The translations under genes were made by a program, and so were the position numbers. Below are positions 1 to 10,500 of a DNA stretch of 64,000 nucleotides, piece after piece. This DNA comes from Typha latifolia (taxonomy: Eukaryota; Streptophyta; Magnoliopsida; Poales; Typhaceae), in contig CM034113.1 of assembly GCA_019914945.1 (NCBI GenBank), forward strand, positions 8,784,850-8,848,849, written 5' to 3'. A model generated the notes under the pieces. That model made no database searches. It was not told the DNA's origin and worked only from the letters and a program-made list of their open reading frames with translations. How positions within the stretch are numbered: the stretch's first letter is position 1; every line of letters starts with the position of its first letter.

Positions 1-581
1 AGAGGGTCCGGCAGGCGTGTGCCTTCTTCCTCTTCATCGTCATCGTCATCCTCCTCATCGTCCTGATCGTGTGGCTCACCCTCCGACCTACGAAACCCAA
101 GTTCTATTTGCAGGACGCCACGGTGATCTCCATCAATCTCACCACCCCGACCCTCCTCACCACCTCTCTCCAGGTCACCATCTCCTCCCGCAACCCCAAC
201 GACCGCATCGGCATCTACTACAACCGCCTCGACATCTACGCCGCCTACAAGAACCAGCAGATCACCGTCCCCAACGCCATCCCCCCCATCTATCAGGGCC
301 ACAACGACGTCGTCGTCTGGTCCCCCTACCTCTCCGGCATCGACGTCCCCGTCGCCCCCTACGTCGCCAACTCCCTCCTCCAGGATTGCTCCGCCAACTT
401 CCTCCTCATCCACGTCAAGCTCGACGGCCGGGTCCGGTGGAAGGTCGGCAGCTGGATCTCCGGAAAGTACCACCTCTTCGTCAGCTGCCCCGCGTTCCTC
501 TCCGTTCAGGGCGGCAGGGGCGACGGCGTCGTCCCCTCCCTCAAGTTCCAGCAGATGTCGGCCTGCACCGTCGACGTCTAA
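1..581 (+). CDS. NDR1/HIN1-like (LEA_2) protein, 5' end missing
   Basis: The reading frame is open from base 3 and ends with TAA at 579-581; the start codon lies left of the window. The visible part begins with a basic stretch (RVRQ) followed by a strongly hydrophobic segment of about 20 residues rich in Ile, Val and Leu, which looks like the single membrane anchor. It continues into a LEA_2-type beta domain containing the family motif NPNDRIGIYY. NHL proteins are plasma-membrane proteins related to NDR1, many linked to pathogen and stress responses; the specific role of this one is inferred only from family. The codons are strongly GC-ending, as in the next gene. Roughly 192 residues are visible, so only a short cytosolic N-terminus is probably missing. 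A second NHL gene lies 3.3 kb downstream on the same strand, suggesting an old tandem pair. Confidence 0.88.
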   Translation, partial: RVRQACAFFLFIVIVILLIVLIVWLTLRPTKPKFYLQDATVISINLTTPTLLTTSLQVTISSRNPNDRIGIYYNRLDIYAAYKNQQITVPNAIPPIYQGHNDVVVWSPYLSGIDVPVAPYVANSLLQDCSANFLLIHVKLDGRVRWKVGSWISGKYHLFVSCPAFLSVQGGRGDGVVPSLKFQQMSACTVDV

Positions 582-2107
582 TCATGCCACCACAGCTAAG
601 GCCTCAGATCTCAAAGTAAGTCTCCACCATGGAGATGTATATTAATTCGGTAACGAGATATTACTAGTATTATTATTTATCGAGTAGAAAAATATCTATA
701 TATAAGAGAATTGGAAATATATATATATTCCACTTGTAATAATTTAGTTTCAAGTTAACTGTGGATTAATTTTGCAATATGGTTGGTACTATTAGTTGGA
801 TCTTGCGTGGTGTGAGATCCAAGATTTCGAGAGATGTGGCGGAATCGCGTTGGTGGGATTAATGTGGAAATTAAGCATCTAATATTCATGTGGATGTGGA
901 GATGGTTGAAGTCAAAAGTTTTTTTATTAATTTATTTCTTCTTCTTTTTGTTATAAAAAAAAAAAAAAAAAAAAACTTAACCATTCTTTTTAGGTGGACG
1001 TCTCTTTCAGTAGTAATTGCTACGTCGCTCTCTTTCCACCGTGTTGATATGAGTGGGAGATTGGATTCTTCCTCCACTAGTAACAACCTTATACGTTATT
1101 CTTTTAATTTCATCCTCTTTCACACCCTTCCATGCCCATGCTTGCGGTCTGTGTTTAATTTAGATATTTTTAATTCGATCCTGCTCGAGGTTTAAATGAA
1201 GAATGTTATCTTCCATCATCTAAATAATGTGTGACATTGTTATTTCTGATGGTCTCGTCATGACCATATATCTATTTGATCATAGCTTGGTAACTAAGTG
1301 GAGGATCCACCACACCAGAAGATCCCCTAAAGCAGCCAAGAGTTTTAGATCATGTTGATCTATAGATATTAATCTGGTAGCCTTTTTAGGTAAAGTTACA
1401 ATTCTTGCTAAGTACGACACCAAGTAGGAATTCGATTCGTGCCAAGGACCCACTCTCCCACCACCATAACAAGATTTGTACTCTTCTGGGAGTTGGGAGG
1501 TCGATTTAATGGGGCTTTCTCTCCGTATATAAATTAGACATATAAATAGATTATCCTATAAAGAATAGGTTATAAATGGACGCACATATGCACAATTCAT
1601 TTTAATCTTTTTAACCAAAAAGTTGTGTACTTACAAACGCTTAAACCTATTAGTATGTCTATACTACTGTTTTACAGTGGTGGTGGGCATAATTTAGCTT
1701 TCAGCTTCAAACGACATCTCAATAAATAGTTGAATGGCTTAATAACGAATCAAAAGTACATGCATTATTTTCCTCAAATAAAGTGAAGAAAGGAATCTAG
1801 GGCTGGAATCTAGGATAGGTAGTGAGTCCATTCTATCAACTCTGGCTATATTTTTCATGACTAAGGAGGTCATGGATTCGACTTCAACCCCATAATATTG
1901 TGGAGAAATTATTTGATGGTTTGGTGGCTTAGCTCGATTCGATTAATGACTCGATAGTGCAATTGGTTTGAAGGAACAGCTCGGCAACACAATGATTTAA
2001 AAAAGTCTCAGTGACGTTTAGTTCAGAGCAATTGTTCGACAGCGCATATGACTTGAAGCCTAGATTATGCAGCTAAATATTAAGTGAGATCTCTAGATCT
2101 ATGAAGA

Positions 2108-2590
2108 ATTTGCTCTTTGTTCAGTTCATATCTAGCCTTTAGGCTCATAAATAATAATAAAAAAGACCCATCTTTATTTATTACATGAGACGAATGTTAA
2201 AGATTTCTAGCAAACAAAACAATGAAAATTTTTAAAATACATAAGCATAAAATTTTTGACTCATTTCGACAATAGATTACATGCTTTTACAATTCTAATC
2301 ATTCTTAAAAAATGATATAAAGAGTTGTATGATTTGAATGCCTTTCAATCTAGAAAGGATTTGATTTTTGCTCAGTCTATATCTAGCCTTCGGACTCATA
2401 AATAATTAAAAAAAAGACCTATCTTTACTAATTACATGAAACGAATGTTAAAAATTTCTAGCAAACAAAACAATAAAAAAAAATTTAAATACAAAAGCAT
2501 AAATTATTTTACTCATTTCGACAATAGATTACATGCTTTTACAATTCTAACCGTTCTTAAAAAAATGATACAAAGAGTTGTATGATTTGA
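2108..2590. repeat. Two-copy tandem repeat, unit about 250 bp
   Basis: The segment 2108-2337 recurs at about 2357-2590 with offsets of 251-253 bases. Shared landmarks are tctagcctt (2131 and 2382), a stretch ending acatgcttttacaattcta, and agagttgtatgatttga at each end. The copies differ by scattered substitutions and short A-run length changes, so the duplication is not very recent. No coding capacity or terminal repeats are visible. Confidence 0.85.
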
Positions 2591-3778
2591 GTGAGCACAA
2601 TAGAATTCATCTAATTATCCTAATCGATTTGTTGAGAGCATTTGATGATGCATCTCAATAAAGTATTGAAATAGTTTAGTCAAAGAGAATCATCAGTTTA
2701 AATTCGCAGCAAATCTCTTTTGTTATGATAATAACAATAAATTTACATCAATACTCTCTCTTTAAAGCAAGAATGGTACGAATAAGAGACTTTGTATTCT
2801 CTATCTCAAGGAGTAAGAAACACTAAAGTAAAACATATTGTGGAAGACATTGGGAATCAATTTGATGTTATATATACCATGTCCTGTTTTATTGTTAATT
2901 CCACTTTTCATTATTCCATCCCAAGCCTCATAATTAATACAAGCATCACCTTGGCATTATATTTATTTTCTAAATATTTTTAGGCCTAACTTGTACCAGC
3001 TACTTATCTATGGGATGAGATAATAATTAATGATTCCCTTGTTCTCCCCACTTCACCAATTACTCTAATCATGCCTTTAAAAAATATGCATGAATTAACG
3101 TTGCCTCATGTGCAACTAATTGTTATTGGTTTTCTAAGGGATAATATACCAAACATTCATATAACTTCTATTTATGACTCATAATGTAACCCCTCCTAAT
3201 CTTTTTGTATTTCAAATCACTACAAATCTAACTCACACTAACTGCCCTCTCCCAAACTGCAATATTATTTATAGGCATTCAAGAAGCCAAGTTATCAAAT
3301 GCGTTCAATTTAAGGGTGCATTTGAGCTATATATATATATATATATATATACCACTGCTTTCTTTTCTTAAGTTAGACTTAGAAAGTTGACAACATAGAG
3401 ATAGTTATAATATTTATAAATATCTTACCCCAGATGTCGTAAACGAAAAGGCTAAAAAAAACTAAAATACCTCCTAAGAGAGTAAATATATTTTGGCAAA
3501 CTAAAATTTCTTTTTCTCTTTCTTATAAATATAAGGGCAAATATGTATATAGCTGCTTATGTATATTTTATGAATAAAAAAAATAAACATAATTTAGCAA
3601 AAAAATATGTGAAAAAAATAATAGTTAAATGTAATGTCGCCCCCAAATATTTATTATATATTTTTTGACTTGACTTATACAACCAAAATATTAGAGAGAG
3701 AGACCAAAACAGAGGAGTTGGACCAATTCAAACCTCTTCTTCAAAGAAGAAGCTGCAAACGATCCTTCCTCCCTCTCT

Positions 3779-3802
3779 CTTCTTCTTCTTCTTCTTCTTC
3801 TT

Positions 3803-3833
<31 letters not shown>

Positions 3834-3856
3834 TTCTTCTTCTCATCTCTTCCTTA

Positions 3857-3896
<40 letters not shown>

Positions 3897-3898
3897 AA
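3779..3898 (+). repeat. CTT and GAAA microsatellites in the NHL leader
   Basis: A nearly pure TTC tract (3779-3842) is followed by about eleven GAAA units (3855-3898) that run directly into the ATG at 3899. Both lie in the presumed 5' UTR of the NHL gene. Strand-asymmetric pyrimidine then purine tracts could form structure in the leader, and their length is likely to be polymorphic. Confidence 0.9.
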
Positions 3899-4489
3899 AT
3901 GGCTTCCTCTTCCGGCGACTGCTGCTGCAATCTCTGTTGCAAGTTGGTCAAGCTCATCTTCTCCGTCGGTTTGAGCATCTTCATATTCTGGCTCATCTTT
4001 CGCCCCCACGAGATCCGCGCCAATGTGGACACGGCCAGCCTTCCCCAATTCGCCTTCTCCAACGCCACCGGCGCCTTGGACTACGTCCTCCTCCTCGACC
4101 TCAGCTTCCGCAACCCTAACCGCCGGATAGGAGTCTACTACGACCGCCTCGAGGCGACCGCCTACTACGCCGACGCATCCCTCGGCGGCCCCAACGACAC
4201 GCTCCCCGCCTTCTTCCAGCACACCAAGACCACCACCGTCGTCCACGTGGCGTTCCAAGGCAAATCGACCAGCCTGACCTCCTCGTCGGCGCCGGAGGCC
4301 TACGCTAAAGAGAGGACCGATGGCTACTTTAATTTGGATGTCAAGCTGAATGGCAAGTTGAGGTACAAAGTTTGGTTCGTCAAGGTGCACGGGTTTAGGC
4401 CTAAGATTGACTGCGTCCTGAGGATTCCGGCGCCGACCAATCGGAACTCGCCCCAATTCGAGGGTACCAAATGCCACGTCAAGTATTGA
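3899..4489 (+). CDS. NDR1/HIN1-like (LEA_2) protein, intron-less, 196 aa
   Basis: A single exon from ATG at 3899 to TGA at 4487-4489. The N-terminus is short and Cys-rich (CCCNLCC, residues 8-14), which could be palmitoylated. It is followed by one membrane segment at about residues 16-35 and then the sequence RPHEI. The LEA_2 domain covers roughly residues 60-170 and contains RNPNRRIGVYYDR (71-83), the NHL signature also seen in the gene at the left edge. Family members sit in the plasma membrane with the LEA_2 domain outside, and many are induced by pathogens or senescence; this role is inferred from family. GC3 is high. The start is supported by the correct N-terminal topology and by repeats that occupy the upstream sequence. 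Confidence 0.9.
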   Translation: MASSSGDCCCNLCCKLVKLIFSVGLSIFIFWLIFRPHEIRANVDTASLPQFAFSNATGALDYVLLLDLSFRNPNRRIGVYYDRLEATAYYADASLGGPNDTLPAFFQHTKTTTVVHVAFQGKSTSLTSSSAPEAYAKERTDGYFNLDVKLNGKLRYKVWFVKVHGFRPKIDCVLRIPAPTNRNSPQFEGTKCHVKY

Positions 4490-6006
4490 TGATAGAATTT
4501 TGATGGAATTGAAATCATTGTGGATTTTTTTTTAATTTTATTTTCGTTAATTTTAAGAACCTGGCACATGTGATGGTTGGCGGGATGATTGATTAAATTG
4601 GCTTAAATAAATTTGTGGGATAATTATTTATTTTGGTCCCTTTTTTAGTTTGACGATCGAAGCCGCATTGACTTGCTCGAACTTGGAAGTCGTCGGCTTC
4701 GTCTTCGTCTTCATCTTCGTGCTCACAACTCACAACGTGGATGATTTCTCCAACGCCACAAGCAAAGCCGATGGCTTATTTTAGAGGTTAAGAAGCTTTG
4801 GGTGCGGCGCGGATTCTCTACAGGCCAAGTAGTAGTAGATATTTGCTCCAGCCTGGGGAAAAGCACGTGGCAGACTTAGCTTATAAAATCAGTTACCGCA
4901 CTTTACTTTATTTTGTATTAATATAATATTTAAAATTACTGAAAAATACTTATATTATATTTGTTAGACAATAACCCACGGGAGAGAAAATAAGATTTTT
5001 TTTTTTAAAATAACAACACGTCACTTTTCTACTTCTACATCTGATCAAATGGGGTGGATTTGGACCATTCGATGAGCATAAGTATAATGGAAATTTATTT
5101 TTTTTAAAAGACAGTATAATTTACTTTTAATTAAGTGCCAGATTATTTGTAATTCCATCCCTCTATTTTATTTTTATTGCCTCAAAACATCCTGCTATTA
5201 GTTTAATAATTTATCGTGTAAATAAGTTGAAGTAACTAATACCCCAACCTCGACTCTTCTCGGGGATTAAATGCTACGATGGGGTACAAGGTTAGGTTCG
5301 TTAAGGTGGTTAGTTTTAAGCTTAGATTTGACTACATGCTGAGAATTCCGGCGCTGACTAATGGAACCGGCGCCGTATTCGCTCCGATCACCGTTGCTCT
5401 GTTCACTTGGTTTCTTTTTCTCCTTTTATTATTACTTTAATATGTTTTAAAGAAGTTATGAGTTATCTCAAATAATATTTATGCGGATAAAGATAAGGAA
5501 ACTTCTTGGGCCTCGGCCCATTTCCATGTCAGTGAACTCCAAGCCTACTTTTTGTAAAGGATTCAATGATTCAATGGAGGAGGGAAGTGATGATACAAAT
5601 TAAAGCAAAAACTACAAGAAGAAGATTAAAAAGAAAAAGAGAATTGTGTCAGTTACTTTTAAAAGACCAAAAAAAAAAAAAAAAGGCAATGACTGTCGTT
5701 AATTGTTCTATTCAAAGTTCCATATCACAATATTTCCTTCTGATGAAAAGTATTGGAAATTTCTATTTCTGCGAATTTTGAAAATGTTTGGAAAATATAA
5801 GCTCAAAAATAGGAAAGAGCATTTAATATCTAGAAGGATATTAATTACTTCACGAGTTAATTCCTAGCTACTCCGACCAACTACTCCTACAATAAATTTC
5901 ATTTCGTTAAAAAGGCCTAATTAATTTAAAAGTACACTATATTTCTTTGGTTCCTTGTAGTAAAAGCCAAGGAATTAAGAGCAATGACAAGGTTCTAATA
6001 GTAAAA
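4490..6006. other. Intergenic with a decayed NHL copy
   Basis: AT-rich sequence with poly-A and poly-T runs. The only gene-derived piece recognised is the NHL C-terminal relic at 5284-5390. A weaker N-terminal-like match (aacgtgga ... ttctccaacgccac) lies near 4735-4760, in the same order relative to the relic as in the intact gene. Confidence 0.6.
5284..5390 (+). pseudogene. Fragment of an NHL gene C-terminus
   Basis: Read in the frame starting at 5285, this gives YKVRFVKVVSFKLRFDY, then MLRIPALTNGTG. The intact gene at 4363-4470 has YKVWFVKVHGFRPKIDC, then VLRIPAPTN. The fragment has no start, anchor or NPN motif and lacks the final KCHVKY, so it is a relic. It lies about 0.8 kb downstream of the functional copy on the same strand, which suggests a third tandem NHL unit that decayed, or a partial duplication. 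Confidence 0.8.
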
Positions 6007-6471
6007 CTAACTGAGAACACTAATTTCCATCTTCCGGTCGGATCGGGAACTTACGAGCACTTCCTCCACCGCGCGCAGCGGAGACGACGACGGCGTGTAG
6101 AAGGGCGTTTCCGACTCCAAGTCATCGTCGCCGCCGGATTCCGCCTCCTCCTCCTCGATCGTGTACAAAACCCTAGACGGCCCGAGGTACATTGTTCGCC
6201 ACGACGCCAGATCGCCGTCCTCCTCCTCCTCCTCCGCAGCCGCCTGCGGCGGCGGAGGCTTAGCGGACGGAGTGATAGCGGCGACGGCCGGCTCGACTCG
6301 GGAGCGATTTTTACCGCAGAGGAAGCGGCCGCCGGCGATCTCTGGATCCGCGGGTCGGGAGCTGCGGAGGTGGCGTCGGCGGAGGAGGAAGAGGAGCTCG
6401 GCTGCGAGGGCGAGGAGGGAGAAGGAGAAGACGAGGAGAAGGGCGAAGCCGAGCTTGGTGAGGCCTCTCAT
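6007..6471 (-). CDS. Uncharacterised single-pass membrane protein, 154 aa
   Basis: Minus-strand single exon, ATG at 6471, TAG at 6007-6009. I chose the internal Met (MRGLTKLGFALLL) over an upstream in-frame Met because the preceding residues look like translated UTR, while the chosen start gives an N-terminal membrane segment (about residues 5-30) followed by a basic cluster LLRRRHLRSS. The tail has Pro and acidic runs and the motif YLGPSRVLYTI followed by EEE. From memory, plant genomes encode a family of small membrane proteins with an N-terminal anchor and an LGPxRxLxTIxEE motif and no known function. I infer membership from this pattern only. GC-rich coding in an AT-rich surround supports a real gene. 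Confidence 0.75.
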   Translation of the reverse strand: MRGLTKLGFALLLVFSFSLLALAAELLFLLRRRHLRSSRPADPEIAGGRFLCGKNRSRVEPAVAAITPSAKPPPPQAAAEEEEEDGDLASWRTMYLGPSRVLYTIEEEEAESGGDDDLESETPFYTPSSSPLRAVEEVLVSSRSDRKMEISVLS

Positions 6472-7455
6472 GTCGCAAGAGTGGAAGGAGAAGAAGGAGA
6501 AAAAGAAAAATTGAATATCAAAGAAAAGAAAGGGGTAAAATGGAAATGTTTGGCTGGTGATTTTGGGCTTCGCACTGAGGCGTGGAGCTTGGAGGAGTCG
6601 GTTTAAATGAGGGGTCGGTGAAGGCACAGTACGACATCGCCGTACCCGTTACCGGCTATAGCCTGTTTAAGAACGCCACTAAATAATTTTCTTCTTAAAT
6701 AAACTTCAATCTTCGTTACTGTACTTGTGATTCTGGCATACTAAAATTATATATATATTTTTCATATATATCTTTTAAACTATCAAATTATTAAATAATT
6801 TTTCTAATAATTATTATTTAGAAATTATAATCTGCTTTCATTATCGTGTAGCAGTACCAAATTTATCAGAAGTTATAAAATGTAGAACAATATATACGAT
6901 ATATTATTCTTGAGATGCACGTAATAATCGAGATAAGATGTCTGCTGTTACAAGTTATCTCATCGTAGGGAAAGTAAATCTATAACCACTCCAACTATCA
7001 CTGTCTTCGATAACTTTATCCGAGAGCTATTATTTCTACCCGTTGAGACGAACAAGAGACAAAAACATTCAAATCCACGTGGCCCGCACACGTGATCTTA
7101 GTGATCATATATATAGCTCCTGTTCTTATTTTAAGTCACTGGATAATTACATAAAAAAAACCAAAGAAACTGTTCAAATTACAACAAATTATTTCATTTT
7201 GAATTTTTTTATAATAACTTATTTATATACATGCATGCGAGTCGAGATCCCAATCGTTTCTATCACGCATAATATCCTTTATCGTCAGTCGTCATCATTC
7301 TCGTAGCTCGTCCTTCGTGCCAGTGGCGGATACCGCTCCCATCCACCGTTCATACCTCTTCCGTCCTCCATCTCGAGGCACCCTTACACGTGTGACCCTT
7401 CCACGTCTCTCACCCACGTCTCTTCAACTAACCGCCATTTCAATCACTCCCCGTG

Positions 7456-7488
<33 letters not shown>

Positions 7489-7531
7489 TATTGCACGAGT
7501 CCATGGTAGTAGAATAATAACTCGGATAACT
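6472..7531. other. Intergenic between divergent genes
   Basis: About 1.06 kb separating the minus-strand membrane-protein gene from the plus-strand XRN gene, so it probably contains both promoters. A combined TA then GA microsatellite at about 7457-7488 lies just upstream of the XRN ATG, presumably in its leader. Nothing coding is seen. Confidence 0.6.
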
Positions 7532-10500
7532 ATGGGAGTTCCATCATTTTATCGGTGGCTTGTAGGGAAATATCCCAAAGTTGTAGTGAATGCAATCGAA
7601 GAAGACGTAGTAGACTATTCCAATCCGAACCCTGTCGGTATGGAGTATGACAATCTCTATCTAGACATGAATGGAATAATCCATCCATGCTTTCACCCCG
7701 AAGACGAGGTTTAATCCGACTTATTCCAATGCCTTGTTCCTTCTTTTTATTCACGGGTTTTCCTACCGCACGTATTTATGTAGGTATGCATGCACGTATC
7801 GTGAACGTTATATATGCATGCAGATTTCTCCGCCGACCACGTACGATGAAGTCTTCATCGCAATCTTCAAGTACATAGACCGCATGATCCGCATCGTGCG
7901 GCCCAGAAAGCTTCTCTATATGGCCATAGGTGGGTTAATCTTTTGTTGTACTTCCTAATGTTTACTTTCTATTTTCCTTAATATCTATCGAAGAATAATA
8001 TTTATAAGTGCAGATGGAGTTGCTCCGAGGGCAAAAATGAACCAGCAGAGATCAAGACGATTTCGAACGGCTAAAGAAGCAGCAATCGTAGTATGTCTTA
8101 GCTAATTTTATTGTCCATTTTCCGGTGAAATTTGTAATTAACATTCTATTTTCACTTCTTCTTCTTTTTTTAAATTATTTAGGTATTTAAAATTTTTATT
8201 TTTAAAAGTAGCATATTTTTTTTATTATTTTGTTAATGATTATAAATTATAATCAAAGCAAAGGTACTGTTTTTTTTGGGGGATAAATTTTCCTAATTTA
8301 TTTTCTGATGGATAACGTTATCATTTTCTTGCTATTTAGGAAGAAGAGGAGCGAAGACTGAGAAAAGAATTCGAAGAGGAGCAAAAAGAAGTGCTCCCAA
8401 AACAGAAACATGAAGTTTCCGATTCAAACGTCATTACTCCTGGAACAATCTTCATGGAGAAATTATCTCATGCTCTCGAGTATTATATACGACTGAGATT
8501 AAACAGTGACACTGGTTGGAAAGAATTAAAGGTGAGGTTGCTATTCTAATTTACTCCAATGCTTAGTTAATTTTATGTTATTTAATCTATCCTATGTTTC
8601 TGTTTCAAGGTTATCCTCTCTGATGCCAATGTTCCAGGAGAAGGAGAGCATAAGATTATGAGTTTTATTCGAGCCCAGCGGAGTTCTATTGGATACGATG
8701 TGAATACTAGCCATTGCTTATATGGTCTGGTATGAGATAATTTATTGTAGCAGAAGTTTAATTGATTCGATTTTACCTATTAATGCTGTCAGAAATTTGA
8801 GATTGAATGCGATAATTTTCCCAGGATGCAGACCTCATCTTTCTTGCTCTGGCCAGTCATGAAATCTACTTCTCTATTCTGCGTGAGGTGAGTTTAATTT
8901 GTGATGTAGATGTTATTCTTATATGTTATAAGATTGGGCTGGATATAGAATTTCTTATATAATTGCTACTTAAAAGTTTCAAAATATCATAATTGTTGTT
9001 ACATTCTTTAAAATATCACAATTGTCACCCTAGTCTTCTGACTCTTCCACAATAGTTTTTGAATCATTTTAAATAATCTATACAAGGGCGACGTGAATCT
9101 TTTTTTAATCCAAATTCGATTTTAATCATGGTTTGTTAGATTTAATTAATGAAATGTCATTTTTCAAAGAGCATAATGATTTTGATAGCAGTTGTTGTGA
9201 TATTTTGATGAATTTAGTTATAATTATGATAGTTTGAAAATTTTCTATGGCAATTATAAAAAATATGTTAGATACATTATGGTTGTATTAATTTGTTTGT
9301 ATTATGCAGGATATTATCATGCGAGACCGGCAAGAACATTGCCAGGCATTAATAGACACAAGCCTCTTAGCAAAAGAACAAGAAACCTTTAAGCCAAGAA
9401 AGTTTCTCCCAACCAAAAAACCTTATCAGGTTACCCTCCACCCTGCAATGTTTTTGTTTTTGTTTTTGTTTTTCCTTTCCTACTATTATTCTTACCAACT
9501 TTAGTCTTGCAGTTTCTGAATATTTGGACCTTGCGGGAATATTTGGAGCTCGATTTGATGATACCTGATCCACCTTTCTCCATCGATGTTGAAAGAATTA
9601 TTGATGATTTTGTTTTCCTCTGTTTATTGACTGGAAATGATTTCCTCCCTCATATTCCTTCACTGGAAATTCAGGAGGTATTTGATTTTTTCCTTCACAA
9701 TTAAATGTTTTGCTTCTTTTAGTTCCTTCCACATCTTCTGATATTCTCTTCTATGCAGGTGGCAATTGATCTAGTTATTGAGGTGTATAAAAAAATGTTC
9801 AATAAAATGGGAGGATATCTTATTGATTCTAGCAAAGTAATGAATACAGATATGTTGCTATTCAGTTTGCATGTTTGTACGCCACATTTTGGGAAGACTA
9901 ATCGATGTATGCCTTTTTCTGGTACAACAGATTAAAGATAAAAAGGCTGCATATATAAAAGTCTCAAGAGTAGAAAGATTTGTTGCTGAGGTTGGAACAT
10001 ACGAAGAAAGAATATTTAGTAGAAGATATGAATTGCAGCAGGTTTCCTCTGGACTGATAAATTTTATACATTCCATCTTTCAGTCTCTGTTTCAAGTTTA
10101 TCACTTCCTAGTGTGTTTTGGAGCTAAATTGCCATGTAGTGTCTTGGCATCGAACATCTGAAAACTAATTAATGGTCATAAATCATCTGAAGAATTCATC
10201 AATTTCTGAAGTGCTTCTCTCTTTCCTGCTTTACATTTTCCTTGCATAAAAGAATCTGCATCCAAGTATGCTTGCTTTTCTTTTATCTCGACAGAAGCTA
10301 CTCCGGAGGCTGATGAATGAAAGATTAGCAAAAGAAGACGCAAATGGAAATAATTCTGACAATTGGGTGAGGCTCATTTATGAGTGCGTTTATGATTTTT
10401 GATCCACAAGATTACTAATAGTGTTATTTTCCCCTTTTAGCAAGATAGCCCTGGAAGTTTCATGCCAGACACTTTTAAGGTGAAATGCGTAATCTCTTCA

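Larger units (their letters stand above)
582..3898. other. Intergenic, AT-rich, with a two-copy repeat
   Basis: About 3.3 kb without a convincing gene. It holds a homopolymer A run near 954-975, a diverged tandem duplication at 2108-2590 (listed separately), an AT microsatellite near 3330-3352, and at the right end the CTT and GAAA repeats of the next gene's leader. Short open frames here are AT-rich and show no family motifs. Confidence 0.7.

Noticed and set aside
17..619. A 200-residue open frame at the left edge
   Set aside because: It is a shadow of the NHL frame, rich in His, Pro and Arg as expected from GC-rich codons read out of phase.
1430..1450. A tRNA T-loop-like sequence (gattcgtgcc), and a similar ttcgaattccc near 16930
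   Set aside because: No matching A box, acceptor stem or cloverleaf could be formed around either site.
5947..6606. A 219-residue plus-strand frame opposite the small membrane protein
   Set aside because: Arg/Glu-rich low-complexity shadow; the minus-strand frame has a proper N-terminal membrane segment and the LGPSRVLYTI motif.
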